Positions 20,204 through 32,179 of a stretch of 64,000 nt of DNA are shown in pieces. Positions within the stretch are counted from its first letter, which is position 1, and each line of letters starts with the position of its first letter. The stretch is taken from contig NC_073311.1 of the NCBI RefSeq assembly GCF_027595985.1, forward strand, positions 52,057,292-52,121,291, given 5' to 3'. The notes beneath the pieces were generated by a model. The model had not been told where the DNA came from, ran no database searches, and worked only from the letters and a program-made list of their open reading frames with translations. Origin of the DNA: Sorex araneus (lineage: Eukaryota; Chordata; Mammalia; Eulipotyphla; Soricidae). The position numbers and the translations under genes were made by a program.

Positions 20204-20288
20204 CTCCACACGGCCGGCCGCTGCTAGGCTTCACCGGCTCGGGGTGTGCTGAGGACAGCTGACCGCAACTCCCAAGGACTGAGACGTT
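20204..20288 (-). other. STYK1: STYK1 5' untranslated part of the ATG exon
   Basis: A good acceptor (TTTTCCCAG, ending at 20,289) lies 85 bases before the ATG, so at least one non-coding exon must sit further upstream, as in the human gene. Confidence 0.7.
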
Positions 20289-20489
20289 CTGGGAAAAGAA
20301 TGTTAAAGGAGCACAGAAAAGAAATTTTTCACTTTTTTTTCATACTAATGAAAGTTTATGTAATCAGAGCAACATCATAAATGATAAGCCAGAAAACGTA
20401 GCCATAGCATATTAATCTGAATGCATACATAACTCCACATCAATTAATATAAATTAATATTACTATTTATAATATTCCTCTGCTTTTTC

Positions 20490-20662
20490 TTGGAGAGCCC
20501 GGCAAGCTACTGAGGGCATCTTGCCCCCACAGCAGAGCCTGGCAAGCTACCTGTGGTGTATTCGATATGCCAAAAACAGTAAAAAGTCTCACAGTGGAGA
20601 CGTTACTAGTGCCCGCTCAAGCAAACCGATGAGCAATGGGATGACAGTGATACAGTGATTTC
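20490..20662 (+). mobile_element. Type B SINE tail without tRNA head
   Basis: Begins directly at TTGGAGAGCCCGGCAAGCTA; contains CGATATGCCAAAAACAGTA and GAGACGTTACTAGTGCCCGC; ends GACAGTGATACAGTGAT with no A-tail. Confidence 0.75.
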
Positions 20663-20694
20663 TAATATATACTACTCTATACAGATAATCAGAT

Positions 20695-20855
20695 AATCCT
20701 TAGTAGATATAATCTTTTGTTGTGACTCACTTATTTTTAAGACAAAACATTTCATTGCATTTAGTTGTTAATTCAGAAAATGAATAGTTGGCAGACAGGT
20801 AAATTATACATTTGATTTATTTCTCTGAGGCAACTTCTCCTTCCTACAGCCTCAT
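20695..20855. repeat. Dispersed direct repeat, copy 1
   Basis: Shares TTAGTAGATATAATCTTTTG, TTGCATTTAGTTGTTAATTC and AGAAAATGAATAGTTGGCAG with 23,396-23,558. Confidence 0.88.
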
Positions 20856-20969
20856 GATCCATGATCTATGATTTGTTATGACCCTTCATAAGGCCACAGA
20901 TGAGTGTCTAGTTAAAAGGTCGGTCATTACCATAACAAAAACTATACATTAAAATAGAATGTTATCTCT

Positions 20970-21151
20970 TTTTCTGTTTCTTTTTTCCCCTTTTGGGTCA
21001 CACCTGGCAATGCACAGGGGTTATTCCTGGCCCTGCACTCAGGATTCACCCCTGGCAGTGCTCAGAGGACCATATGGGATGCTGGGAATCGAACCCAGGT
21101 CAGCTGTGTGCAAGGCAAATGCCCTACCCCCTCTGCTATTGCTCCAGCCCC
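20970..21151 (-). mobile_element. Type A SINE
   Basis: Reversed copy: TTTTGGGTCACACCTGGCAA at left, CTATTGCTCCAGCCCC at right. Confidence 0.88.
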
Positions 21152-21741
21152 GATCTTTTTTTCTGATCTCAACCTGGTGAAAGTTTCAGGAATATCAGCG
21201 CAACTAAACTACAAATAGCTATTACAGCCCTTCTGAAATGTAGTTTGACCTTATAAATCAGTTCACTGTTTCAGAGAAATTTGTTTAATGTCCATAAAAG
21301 TGAGATCCCTTGGCAGAGAGCTGGCTGAGCAGGCTGGAGTGCATGCTTGGCTTCCGGAGAGCCCGGGGATCCCTTTTTTAATGTCGCATGGTGCCCCTAG
21401 CACAATCAGGAGTGACCTCCAAGCACCGAGCCACAGAGGGGGTGAGGAGGAATAGTCCCTGTATGGTTGGAGAAACAAAAAGCATCAGAGACAGAGAAAT
21501 TGTACCGGGATTGAGATGCTTGCCTTCCACTCCTTCCTTCCCCGCCCATCCGGGTCCCTGGCTGTCACACCCACGAACTGCACTTAAGGGTATTAACAGC
21601 CATGATCCAGAGACAAACAAATGAATCTCAGAACCGAGCAGCTCACTACAGAGATTTCTCTGGACTCTAATGAATTAAAATTGTGGAATTCCAGGAGCAT
21701 GCGGCCACTTTCGCCATGCTATTTATAACAAGCAATACAAC

Positions 21742-21995
21742 TGGGCTAGAGTGATAGCACAGCAGGTAGGGTGTTTGCCTTGCACTTGGCCAACCCAGGT
21801 TCGATTCCTCCACCCCTCTTGGAGAGCACGGCAAGCTACTGAGAGTATCTCGCCCACACGGCAGAGCCTGGCAAGCTCCCCATGGCGTATTCAATATGCC
21901 AAAAACAGTAACAATAAGTCTCACCATGGAGATGTTACTGGTGCCCGCTCGAGCAAATCGATGAACAACAGGATGACAGTGATACAGTGATGCAC
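21742..21995 (+). mobile_element. Composite (type B) SINE
   Basis: tRNA head GGGCTAGAGTGATAGCACAG joined to tail TTGGAGAGCACGGCAAGCTA; ends GATGACAGTGATACAGTGAT, then GCACTGATAC. Confidence 0.85.
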
Positions 21996-22164
21996 TGATA
22001 CAAAATAAATTATCTAGCATCTGCCTGTAGAGCAAGCTTGAGTGGTTGTGGGAAAATTCAAAATAATGGTGGTGGGAAGGTGTAATGGTGGTGGGATTGG
22101 TGTTGAAATATTGAATTTAATCAATTATTATGAACAACTTTATGAGAATGAAGTTTTTAAAAAG

Positions 22165-22316
22165 ATGCTTGCCTTGCTTATCGTCAACCTGGGTTTGACC
22201 CCTGGCACCACAAGTGGTCCCCTGAGCACCATCAGGAGTGATCCTGAGCACAGAACCAGGAGTAATCTCTGAGCACTGCCAGGTGTAGCCCCCAAACCAA
22301 ATAATAAACAAATACT
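22165..22316 (+). mobile_element. Type A SINE, 5' part degraded
   Basis: GATGCTTGCCTTGCTTATCG, ACCCCTGGCACCACAAGTGG, CACTGCCAGGTGTAGCCCCC, then A-rich tail. Confidence 0.7.
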
Positions 22317-23059
22317 CTGCCACAGACTAAAATGAGAACAAGCAATTCCCTACCATCAAAAATGAGCATTAAGTCATATTTACAATAACTATAGTGATGT
22401 AATAGTCTGGAGCAAAGACTTAAAAAGTGGAAATGGACTTGAGATCTATTCTGGATACAGAATCCACAGAACTTTCTGGAAGGATAGTCTATCACGAGCA
22501 AGTTTCTATCAAGTGCACATAAGCCCCTGAACTAAGAGATTGGCGGACAACGGCTCGTCCACTGGTAGAGGAGAACCAGCAGGGAAGAGATCTGAAGAGC
22601 TCCTGGAAGCATTCAAAATGAGTACACCAAGACAGAAATTGTGTGGGAATCAGAAATTAGTGACGTGGCCACAGAGAGGTTTTATTTAAAGGAAAGCGTG
22701 TTGATAAGCTAAAACGAGTGGAGAAAAAAAATGCTGAGATTGTGCTGTGGTGTGGGTTGAACAGTTGTGAATAGACAAAAACAAAAATGAAATGTGTTCT
22801 TAGGATCGTGGAGCTGGAAGTCATTGAGACAGAATTCTAGAACCCTCTACAGACCACTAATCACTAAGTGCACAGCTCCCTGGAATTCTTGGAGCCATTC
22901 ATTCATCTCTATCCATGTACCAGATCTTCAGGCTAGGAAAAACTTCATTCCCCACCCCCCAACCCCGCCCTGCTCTGGCATTTTTCTCTTTTCTGTTATA
23001 CAGTAAGAAAAACTTGGTCTACTTTATACTTTCATGTCATTATTGCTCAAATTGTTTTA

Positions 23060-23275
23060 TTTTATTTATTTATTTTTGAGTCACAGTGAGATACAGAGTT
23101 TACGCAGTTACAAATTGTTCATGGTTGGTTTTCAGTCATATAAGGTTCCAACACCAACACCGTGTACATTTCCCACCACCAATGTTCCCAGTTTCTCTCC
23201 CCATCCTCCCTCCACCCCACCCCAACTTCCACCTGCCTCTATGGCAGGGTCTTCTTCTTTCTCTTTCTCTGCCCA
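23060..23275 (-). mobile_element. Purine-rich retroposon, copy 3
   Basis: Reverse-oriented: (TTTA)n start, GAGTCACAGTGAGATACAGA, TTACAAATTGTTCATGGTTG, TTTCCCACCACCAATGTTCC. Confidence 0.6.
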
Positions 23276-23395
23276 AATTGTTTTGAAAGACCTCTTTCCT
23301 GCCCAGTTTCCTATTTCAGAATGTAATAGTGTTCACAGCATTGTCTGAGAATGTGGCCCACAGTACTAGTGGGGAAAAAAATCTACCTCCCCTGC

Positions 23396-23558
23396 AATCT
23401 TTAGTAGATATAATCTTTTGCAGTAAATCACTTATTTTTAAAACAAAACATTTAATTGCATTTAGTTGTTAATTCAGAAAATGAATAGTTGGCAGACAGA
23501 TAAATTATATATTTCGTCTATTTTTCTGAGGCAGCCTCTCCTTCCGACAGCTTCACAA
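23396..23558. repeat. Dispersed direct repeat, copy 2
   Basis: Partner of 20,695-20,855, same orientation, about 2.7 kb away. Similarity stops abruptly on both sides. Confidence 0.88.
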
Positions 23559-23728
23559 CCGATGAAAACCTGATGCACTGGCTCTCAAACTCTGAGCAGC
23601 TTCCCTAGCCATTATATTAAAATTGAACAATCATTATCACCAATCTATAGACAAGAAGGAATGTCAGTGCCAGAATCTCTTTCTTCTCTTTCTCTCTCAA
23701 ACAGAAGAAAAACATGTTCATGCAGTTC

Positions 23729-23790
23729 ATATATATATATATATATACACATACATATATATGTACATATACACTTATAAATATAAAATT
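23729..23790. repeat. (TA)n microsatellite
   Basis: (TA)n with CA and GTA interruptions. Confidence 0.75.
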
Positions 23791-23844
23791 AGATAAAAAC
23801 TTTTATCCCATTCACTCTTTTTTTTTCTGGTGCTCATGATTTCC

Positions 23845-24045
23845 TTTTTTTTTAATTGAATTATTGTGAGATACAGTTACAAGCTTTCATGTTTGAGTTT
23901 CAGTCATGCAGTGATGAAACATCCATCCCTCCACCAGCTCATATTCTCCACTACTAATGTCCCCAGTATATCCCCCTTTCCAGCCCTCCCCCTACCTCCA
24001 TGGCAGACAATTTCCCCCATACTCTCTACTTTTCGGCATTATATT
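23845..24045 (-). mobile_element. Purine-rich retroposon, copy 4
   Basis: Reverse-oriented: ATTGTGAGATACAGTTACAA, TTGAGTTTCAGTCATGCAGT, CATCCATCCCTCCACCAGC. Confidence 0.65.
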
Positions 24046-24432
24046 CCATTCACTCTTCTTCATTTTTCTATTTTCCAATTCTTCACCAAGTAGACTCTAG
24101 CTACTAATTTGTTGTCCTGGCCAGAAAATCTTTATATGCATTACTTATAATTCTCTAAATATATTCAAAACGATATCACCGAAAACTAGGTTCTGAAGAG
24201 AAGAAGTGCTCAGCACTCCATGTAGCTAAAAACTTGGTCTTGTCTTTGATCCTGTGGGCAATAAGACTTATTCTGATTGACCCAGAATCAAACCAGTAAT
24301 TATCCACTGTCTAAACAACTCTAAGCACAGTGTATGATCTAGTTTTTCTATTGAGTTGATAGAAAGGCGAAACATGGACTATCGGAATATGTCTGACATT
24401 ATCTACATTAGGTTATTCTACTTTGTGTTTTT

Positions 24433-24610
24433 CTCTTTTTTTTTTTTTCTTTTTGGGTCACACCTGGCAATGCACAGGGGTTACTCCTGGCTCTGCACTC
24501 AGGAATTAACCCTGGCCGTGCTCAGGGGACCATATGGGATGCTGGGATTTGAACCCGGGTCGGCCGCGTGCAAGGCAAACGCCCTACCCGCTGTGCTGTC
24601 ACTCCAGCCC
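24433..24610 (-). mobile_element. Type A SINE
   Basis: Reversed near-consensus copy. Perfect 15-bp target duplication CTACTTTGTGTTTTT (24,418-24,432 and 24,611-24,625). Confidence 0.93.
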
Positions 24611-24952
24611 CTACTTTGTGTTTTTTTTCTATTATGGAGACAAATAGCCACAGGGTTATGCACTGAGGCAGCATCTCTTGGAGACTGAGCCGTTACATAA
24701 AGAAACATGCAGCTCGCCCCTCACCTGACCAGGCAGCTGACGGTCAGACAGTTTCCCTACAACCCCAAAGAGACAGGGTGTGCTTGGCTAACAGAAGTCC
24801 AAGTCAACAGAAGAATAGCCAGGAGGAAAACTGCAGGGGCTAGGAGGAATAATCTTATCTGCATTTGCGCACAGCAAGGAAGCTAGGAAGTCAATGAAGA
24901 GTGAGACAACAAACTCACAATTCCGGAAGGGCTTGTGGAGAGAAACGGGCAG

Positions 24953-25130
24953 GTAAAGGCAAGAAGCAGGGGGTTAAGACACTTGCCTTGCCAGCAGCCA
25001 GCCGGGTTCGACTCTCTGACGATACTGCATGGTCCCCTGAGCACCAGCAGCAGCGACTCCCAAGCACAGAGCCTGACGCCGCCCCCCAGAGCACCACCAG
25101 ATGTGGCCCCCAAACAAAACAAAACCAAAA
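24953..25130 (+). mobile_element. Type A SINE, old
   Basis: AAGACACTTGCCTTGCCAGC, ATGGTCCCCTGAGCACCAGC, AGATGTGGCCCCC, then AAACAAAAC tail. Confidence 0.65.
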
Positions 25131-25809
25131 GAGGGCCCAGGCACAGACAGCCTGAGAGCGTGGAGCCCAGGGGCTCTGCAACACGGTACATCCTCCCCCT
25201 TCCCACTGACTTCTCTGCTAGGCTGTCGCGAATGCAGTTCCTTCCTCAAGGGCAGCCTGTTTCACCAGCTGGCCTCCAGCACCCCGTGGAAGAGAGGGGG
25301 GTCAGCAGACAGCTCCAGCCTGAGCTGTGCCCAGGCCCCAACATCCCGGGTCACTAATCCACATGGAAGGAAGGGCTCTGTAGGCCTGCGTGTCTATGTA
25401 CCCCCTCACAGAGCTGCCCAGAGGGGCCCGAGGTCACTAGCTGCACTGGCCAAACCCCACCCCACCCCGCCCAGCCCCCCACCCAGCAACGCTTATCCCA
25501 GACCCATGCTTCTCCTCACACCTGATTCCTGGACTCAAGAGGATGACGCAGCAGCCACTGTGAGCTTCTGCATTTCCCGAGCAAGGTTGGTTTGTGCTTA
25601 GTTTTGTTTTTTTCCCACGTGCTTAGTTTTAAAAGCAGAGGTGGATTAGCCCCTACGTGGACGCAGAGCAAGGAGACAGACATCTAGCGGCATCAGATCC
25701 ACTCTATAAAATGGTTTCCAGATGTTTGCAAGGAAACTTTTCCCCCAGTGGCTACAGTGGGACTGGACGATTATGAAATCAGCCACCAAAGCATCTATCC
25801 AGAAGACGT

Positions 25810-25945
25810 GTGGCTTGGAGAGATAAAGCAAAGGGCGGGAGCTCCTGGTTCGCCTACCAGAGACCCAGCACCCAGATCCACAGCGATGAGTCATGGTTGG
25901 CCACTGAGCACCAGTGGGTGTGTCCCAAACACAAAACCACAAAAG
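25810..25945 (+). mobile_element. SINE remnant
   Basis: Weak: GGCTTGGAGAGATAAAGCAA, CCTGGTTCGCCTACCAGAG, GGCCACTGAGCACCAGTGGG, then CAAAACCACAAAA. Confidence 0.45.
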
Positions 25946-26398
25946 GATGCTCGTGCTCACTGTGCAAACACTCACCACAAGACTTGGTCTCCTGACCCCA
26001 TGGCAAGCTGAGAAACAGATCGGACTTCATCTGACTATGAAAAGAATGTTTCTGATCAACATTTATGTTTAATACAACCAATACTCTGTCCCCTTCAGTC
26101 ATGTCTAGACTGTTTTCTCAAGGCATTAAATATGTATGTTGGTTCCCAGGCTTGCTCTCTTAACTGGGCTGTGAAATTAAACATGAAGCATTAATCCCAC
26201 AGATCATGGATGACTGAAATTCAGGGCACTGGAATATTACTAGCTCCCATGCAGCTGTGAGATTGTTTATTCTGATAATGATAGTGTTGGTGAGCTATAT
26301 GTAGTATCTGCCTCGAGCATCCACAAACTTCTGCTCATGCTGAATCTCTTCAGTCAGTATCCTAATTAAAACAGTATCATTGCTCTCATAGTTATCAT

Positions 26399-26569
26399 GT
26401 TTTTTTTCTTTTTGGGTCACACCCAGCAATGCTCGGGGATCACTTCTGGCTCTGAGCTCAGCAATCACTCCTGGTGGTGCTTGGGGGATCATATGGGATG
26501 CTGGGGATTGAACCTGGATTGGCTGCGTGCAAGGCAAACACTCTATTCGCTGTACTATTGCTCCAGCCC
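26399..26569 (-). mobile_element. Type A SINE
   Basis: Reversed: TTTTGGGTCACACCCAGCAA through CTATTGCTCCAGCCCC. Confidence 0.88.
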
Positions 26570-26641
26570 CATCATTGTTTCTGAATTTATTGCAGCATAG
26601 AAAAGAAGTTTTGTTCCCCTCTTGAATGAAGAACCTAGAGG

Positions 26642-26735
26642 TGGGACTGGAAAGATAGTACAGAAGGTAAGGTGCTTGCTTTACCTTGGATTCTTGTGTA
26701 GCTTCAAGATCAAAAATAAATAAATTAAAAACCCA
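26642..26735 (+). mobile_element. SINE fragment (internally deleted)
   Basis: Head GGGACTGGAAAGATAGTACA present, middle lost, (AAAT)n-like tail present. Confidence 0.55.
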
Positions 26736-27072
26736 AGAATCTAGATGGGTGTTTGAACAATGTACAATTGTACGATGAAGGACATACGCTTAGGAGGAGA
26801 GTGAGGTTGGGGAGGGAATAGCCCCTCTCCCGAATATTTGCAAGACTATTTGCTCAGAGAACTAGATTAGAACTAGAACTGCATCCTAGCATCAGCTCCC
26901 CCAGTTTTGTGCATACTCACAAGCCTAATGCCCGGCCGAACCTCTGCATGTGTTTCATTTCACACAGAGATTTCTGGCCTTCGCAGTTCTCAGCAGCGAC
27001 ATCTATGCAGTCTCCCCAACGCAAGCTGTATTTCTAAATGAGAGTTTTAGGAGAAACACTTATACCAAACTA

Positions 27073-27323
27073 TATCTAGCGATAGCACAGCAAGTAGGAC
27101 ATTTGCCTTGCACGCTACCAATCTGGGTTCGATTCCTCCGTTCCTCCCAGGGAGCCCAGCAAGCAACCAAGAGTATCCCGCCCACACGGCAGAGGCTGGC
27201 AAGCTACCCGGCGTATTCGATATGCCAAAAACAGTAACAACAAGTCTCACGACGGAGACGTTACTGGTGCCCGCTCGAGCAAATCGATGAACAATGGGAT
27301 GACAGTGCTACAGTGCTATCTAC
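27073..27323 (+). mobile_element. Composite (type B) SINE
   Basis: Head from CTAGCGATAGCACAG; tail AGGGAGCCCAGCAAGCAACC, GCGTATTCGATATGCC, GACGGAGACGTTACTGGTGC; ends GACAGTGCTACAGTGCTATC, a short tandem end instead of poly(A). Confidence 0.85.
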
Positions 27324-27699
27324 AAGCAGAAGTTTGAGATTAGGGAGGTGGTCAGTGGGAGCACACAGACACATACGTTGCCTATCTGAGCCCTGAGCTC
27401 AGTCCCCAGAGTCATAACAACAACAGTGGCAGAATTAGTCCATCACTACAGCTGCATACTCTGACTCCATGATAGGAGAGGTTCCTGGACTGAATTCCAG
27501 ACAACTGCTCCCATTTCAAAACTGTCATTTGATCTCCCAGCCACACCCTCTCTCACCACCTGCTTATCTACAAAACTGGATCTGCCTCATGTTTGCTTTA
27601 CATCACCCAACACTCACCCCCAAATGGAGAGAACCCTGGGCTGAGGGATTTATTCCTCCCTTTACGTGCTAGGGACATCACGTGAGGACAGAGAAGGAG

Positions 27700-27860
27700 G
27701 GGCTGGAGCAATAGCACAGCGGATGGGGCCTTTGCCTTGCACATGGCCGACCTGGGTTCGATCCCCAGCATCCCATATGGTCCCTCGAGCACCACAGGAG
27801 TAATTCCTAAGTGCAGAGCTAGGAGTAACCCCTGAGTGTCACTGGGTTGTTAGCCAAACG

Positions 27861-27911
<51 letters not shown>

Positions 27912-27912
27912 A
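27700..27912 (+). mobile_element. Type A SINE followed by (GA)n
   Basis: Near-complete copy to about 27,855 whose A-tail position is taken by (GA)n at 27,863-27,909. Confidence 0.8.
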
Positions 27913-28727
27913 GAAGGAGAAGGATAACCATATGGAGGGAGCAGCTCTTTCCTCCAGGATGGACGGATCCACCCTTCTGCCCTTTCATCCTTATCCTTGG
28001 AGCTGCATTAACAACATGAACACAATACTTTGGACATAAGATAAAGAAGAACTAGCCAGATCTAGAATCTTTGGGAATTCACCAACATTCTGAAAAACAA
28101 ACCTTTCTTCCTGCTTTTAGTTTCAATAAATAAAGGCCCAGCGATGGCACCGTGCCAGGTGTCAGGCTGGGCCATTCTACAAAGAAGAGAGCACCAAGGT
28201 CCAAAGAGAGTCCACTCTGGCCTGGCCAAGGTTAAACGTCTCTGTTGGTTGTTGGTGTCGGGGGCCACATCTGGCGGTAGCTCAGGGGACGGGGCGGGGG
28301 CCTCAGGCATTCAAAGCCCCTCCCTCCAGCCCACAGAGCTCTCTTCCCAGCTCCCAGGGTTAAACACTTTGAAAGCAGTGGCGTGAGAGCACATATCACA
28401 CCCCAAGCTTTTCCTCCTGAAGTCACTGTTCCTGAAACTCTGTTACTGCAGGATGTACTCCTCACTCGACTGGCCAAGAACAATAGCCTTGGCTAGGAAC
28501 TGCACCAGGATCCCAGAATCAGTTCAAATTTCACCAATCAACACACCGTAGGGGAAAGCCGGGCTTGCGGAGACTTTGCCCACGGGTTTCCAACATTGGC
28601 CTGAAGTGCTGACTGCAGAATGTAAGAAATCCTGGGAGAATCCAAACGAGGCAGAATCCTTGTTTACACAGAGTCCTGGATCTGATACTCTCCCCATTCC
28701 CCTCGGCCCAACCAACATCCTATTTCT

Positions 28728-28915
28728 TTCTTTCTTTTTTCTTTCTTTTTTTTTTTTTTTTTTTTTGCTTTTTGGGTCACACCTGGCGATGCACAGGCGC
28801 TACTCCTGGCTCATGCACTCAGGAATTACTCCTGGCGGTGCTCAGGGGACCCTATGGGATGCTGGGAATCGAACATGGGTCGGCCGCGTGCAAGGCGTGC
28901 TATCGCTCCAGCCCT
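28728..28915 (-). mobile_element. Type A SINE
   Basis: Reversed, with T-rich left end and a deletion near the head (GGCGTGCTATCGC). Perfect 15-bp target duplication CAACATCCTATTTCT (28,713-28,727 and 28,916-28,930). Confidence 0.92.
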
Positions 28916-29574
28916 CAACATCCTATTTCTATCATTTACTTCTTGTGGCCCAGGAACTTGTCCCGTTTCTCTCAGCGTCCTGGAGTTCGGAGTTGCTTTG
29001 CAAAGCAAAGGTCAACAGAGAGAGGAGCTAGCCCACCCAATCCAGAGGCGGATTTGTGTCGGTGAAGTAAGTGCCTTCGGGCTGATCCTTCTGGCTCCCC
29101 GAGATGTGCCAGAGGGAATCCCTGGCCCTCCCCCTTGGCTGACACTGACACGGAGGAGTGATGTGACCTGCACCTTCCCAGATGCAGGGAAGGGCCTGGA
29201 ATGCGCTTTGAGGCTTGAAAAGAGAAACGCCCGGAAGTGCGGAAGTGTGAACCCTGCCCAAAGATCCCTTGACAGGCTGAGTGCTCCCGGAGAGTGAGTC
29301 GTTCTTTGTTGTAACTTGTCAGCAGGAACTCCTGAGCGTGCGGCCGAGATGTCAAGCTTTGTCTGTCGCTGGCTCCTTCCACCGTTTGCTTTTAAAGCCA
29401 ATGTCTACCCCAGGTACGAAGTTTCCAAACCCCTAGGCAAGACAGATTGGGCTCACAATTGCCACACAGGATCTGATTCTAAGTATGACTCCAAAGATGA
29501 ACACCTTTGATTTCCTTTGAGGCGTTATATGAAGTCGGTATTTTCATTTAAAATAATTTTTTTATTAGGGATTT

Positions 29575-29740
29575 GTTTTTCTTTTTGTGTCACACCCAGC
29601 AATGTTCAGGGGTTACTCCTGGCTCTCATTCAGGAATTACTCCCGGTGGTGCTGGGGGACAATATGGGATGCCGGGGATCGAACCCGGGTCGGCCACGTG
29701 CAAGACAAACACCCTACCTGCTGTGCTATTGCTCTGGCCC
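29575..29740 (-). mobile_element. Type A SINE
   Basis: Reversed: TTTTGTGTCACACCCAGCAA through CTATTGCTCTGGCCC. Confidence 0.88.
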
Positions 29741-29820
29741 ATTATTTTCATTTTTATTGTGATTATCATTCTATTGATAATTAATAAAGTGATAATCAGG
29801 TGATAATTATCACTCTATTT

Positions 29821-29997
29821 CCTCTCAGAGAGCCTGACAAGCTACCAAGAGTATCTCGCCCGCACGGCAGAGCCTGGCAAGCTCCCCGTGGCATATTCGA
29901 TATGCCCAAAACAGTAACAACAAGTCTCACAATGGAGATGTTACTGGTGCCCACTCAAGCAAATCGATGAGCAATGGGGTGACCAGTGATACAGTGA
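29821..29997 (+). mobile_element. Head-less type B tail with perfect target duplication
   Basis: Starts CCTCTCAGAGAGCCTGACAA, i.e. just at the head/tail junction of the composite SINE, and ends GTGATACAGTGA. Flanked by the 13-bp repeat TATCACTCTATTT (29,808-29,820 and 29,998-30,010). Confidence 0.88.
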
Positions 29998-30546
29998 TAT
30001 CACTCTATTTGGCAGGTTCCCAATTCCCAAAGACCCCCTCGATCACATTCCAGTCCCACAAGTCCAGAAAAAAACAAATCTCAAACCAGATATTGTGTCA
30101 GTGGTTATTTTCTCTTCCTGGAATAATGACTCTCCAACAGCAACGTCTCCAGCCCAGGGTCTGAGAACCGCAAGCAGAAGGAACCAGAACACACCTTCCC
30201 ACACAGGTTTGCCGGTGGATCCCTCCCGGGGTCTCCCTTCTCTTCCCTGAGGGGCACCTGCACTTCCAACCTTGGTGGGCTTGCCACTTCTTTGTCCTAT
30301 GACTATCAGCCAAGTGGCATTTCCAAGGCCCTGTCCGCCTCTTGACCACTGAGCCCACTTGGCTTTTTCTTGCAAGCGGTTTGTGGGAACAGCTTCTGCT
30401 TTTTCAAAATCTTTGAGAAGTTCCCTCTCCCGGTGAGTGAGCCAAGGACCTGGGTTGTTCTCTGGCCAGTCCTTTCCAGGGCACTGGCTTCTGGCGAAGA
30501 GGAGGGTCCCAGGTAAGGTCTTAGGACACTGCCACAGTATGCAGAA

Positions 30547-30688
30547 GCAGCGGGAGAGATAGTACAATGGGTAGCGCCTTGCATGCAGCCTACCCCAGAT
30601 TCCATCAGAGGCATCTCATATGGTCCCCTGAGGAGCACTACCAGGAGTGATCCCTGAGTGCCTGACCACCAAAAAAAAAAACAAAAAA

Positions 30689-30731
<43 letters not shown>
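30547..30731 (+). mobile_element. Old SINE with (GA)n tail
   Basis: CGGGAGAGATAGTACAATGG, CCTGAGGAGCACTACCAGGA, A-run, then (GA)n at 30,692-30,731. Confidence 0.65.
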
Positions 30732-30734
<3 letters not shown>

Positions 30735-31129
30735 CTGGGAAATGAACCCCAGCTCCCAGACATTAAGGCAAACGGGTAGAAGGTTTCACAATCAGGAAAC
30801 CTGTTCCTCTGCCCTTTTTCTCCTCTGCTGCGTCACACAGGGCGGGTCCCCGCATGGATTCTATACACAGGATGTCGCCACCAGCACACCCCAAAGGCAC
30901 AGCCTGCTGGGGACACACAGCGAGGCTGAGAGGCAGGGAATGAAGGCGGGTAGAAGCAGAGAGAGGGATGGAAGCTCCAGGGCGGCCTCATTGGCCAGGA
31001 GGGCCCCGCGGGGAGGGGCCTGGCGGCTCTTCCCAGCCTGGACGCTCCCACGGGGGAGAAGTGGACGGGGCCAGCAGAAAGTTACATCGAACAAGTCGCC
31101 CCCCAATCAGTTGTTCCTTCTCCCACTCT

Positions 31130-31275
31130 TACACCTCCTCCTCCTCCTCCTCTTCTTCAAAGACCAAATGGAATTTATCAGAGCAAGGAGATGTGTGTGT
31201 GTATGTGTGTGTGTGCGTGCGTGTGTGTGGGTGTGTGTGTGGGTGGGTCTGGGTGTGGGGGTGGTGGGGGTGTGG
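31130..31275. repeat. (CTC)n then (GT)n / G-rich tract
   Basis: (CTCCTC)n at about 31,133-31,155 and an interrupted (GT)n at 31,191-31,243 passing into GGGTGG-rich sequence. Confidence 0.8.
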
Positions 31276-31439
31276 CAGGGGTGGGAGGGGTGAGGGAAAG
31301 GGGCACTATGATGGAAGCCTACTGTCAGGACGTTGTCTGTGTAAAACCCTACCATTGAGTGTTGAAAAATTGTGAACCACAGTGGCTTAAATAAAATTTA
31401 TGAAAGAAAGATGATGTATACACCAAAAAAGAATGCATT

Positions 31440-31905
31440 TTGTTGTTATTTAACATGGAGTGTTTAAGTACTATCTAGATTTCTTCATCTTTCCTGTGAC
31501 TTCACCAGGCTTCAAAAATACAGGTACGGAAAGGTGACCATGCGTGTCACTTTACCTCCGTTTACTACCCAGTTCTTGTCCAGAGTGATCATTTCCGACG
31601 GTCACCGTCATACTGGTTCCTACTCTGTCCTAAACACACCCCACCCCACCCGACTTGTAGCACCAAGCACCAGCCCCCCTAGCCCTCGTTTCTACTGTCT
31701 TTGGGTATTAGCCTCATACGACGCTTTGTTAATATCCCATGAATGAGCACAGTCATTCTCCCTCTGACTCGTTTCACTCAGCATGACATTTTCCATGTCC
31801 ATCCATTTACAAGCAAATTCCACAACTTCATTTTTCCAAGCGGCTGCATAGTATTCCATAATGCAAATGTCCCATCGTTTATGTATTCAGTCATCTGCTC
31901 TTGGC
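31440..31905 (-). mobile_element. L1 3'-region fragment, antisense
   Basis: Matches the reverse of a mammalian L1 ORF2/3' end: TTTCACTCAGCATGACATTT, CCATGTCCATCCATTTACAA, GCTGCATAGTATTCCATAAT, CATCGTTTATGTATTCAGTC. Confidence 0.7.
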
Positions 31906-32179
31906 CACCCAGAGGGTGGGGAGGGGTGAGGGGTGAGGGGGTAGGAGGGGCATGTACATCCTAAATAAGCCGGCAACGCTCCTAGAGCTGGCCTGGCTGT
32001 TCCAAGACACTGTCCATCACAGCCACAGGTACATTCAGCCCCACACAGCCCTTGACTTCCCTGCCCTGAACCACTATGCATGAGAAAAAGGTTGTCTTCA
32101 CCTCTCCCGCTCTAAAAGCCAAAAAGGCGCATTCCTAAACTCTGGCTCTCAATTTGATCAAAATCATAATCGGTAAGTC

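Noticed and set aside
25101-25601. 166-codon open frame on the plus strand
   Set aside because: GC-rich, partly SINE-derived, no domain and no splice context.
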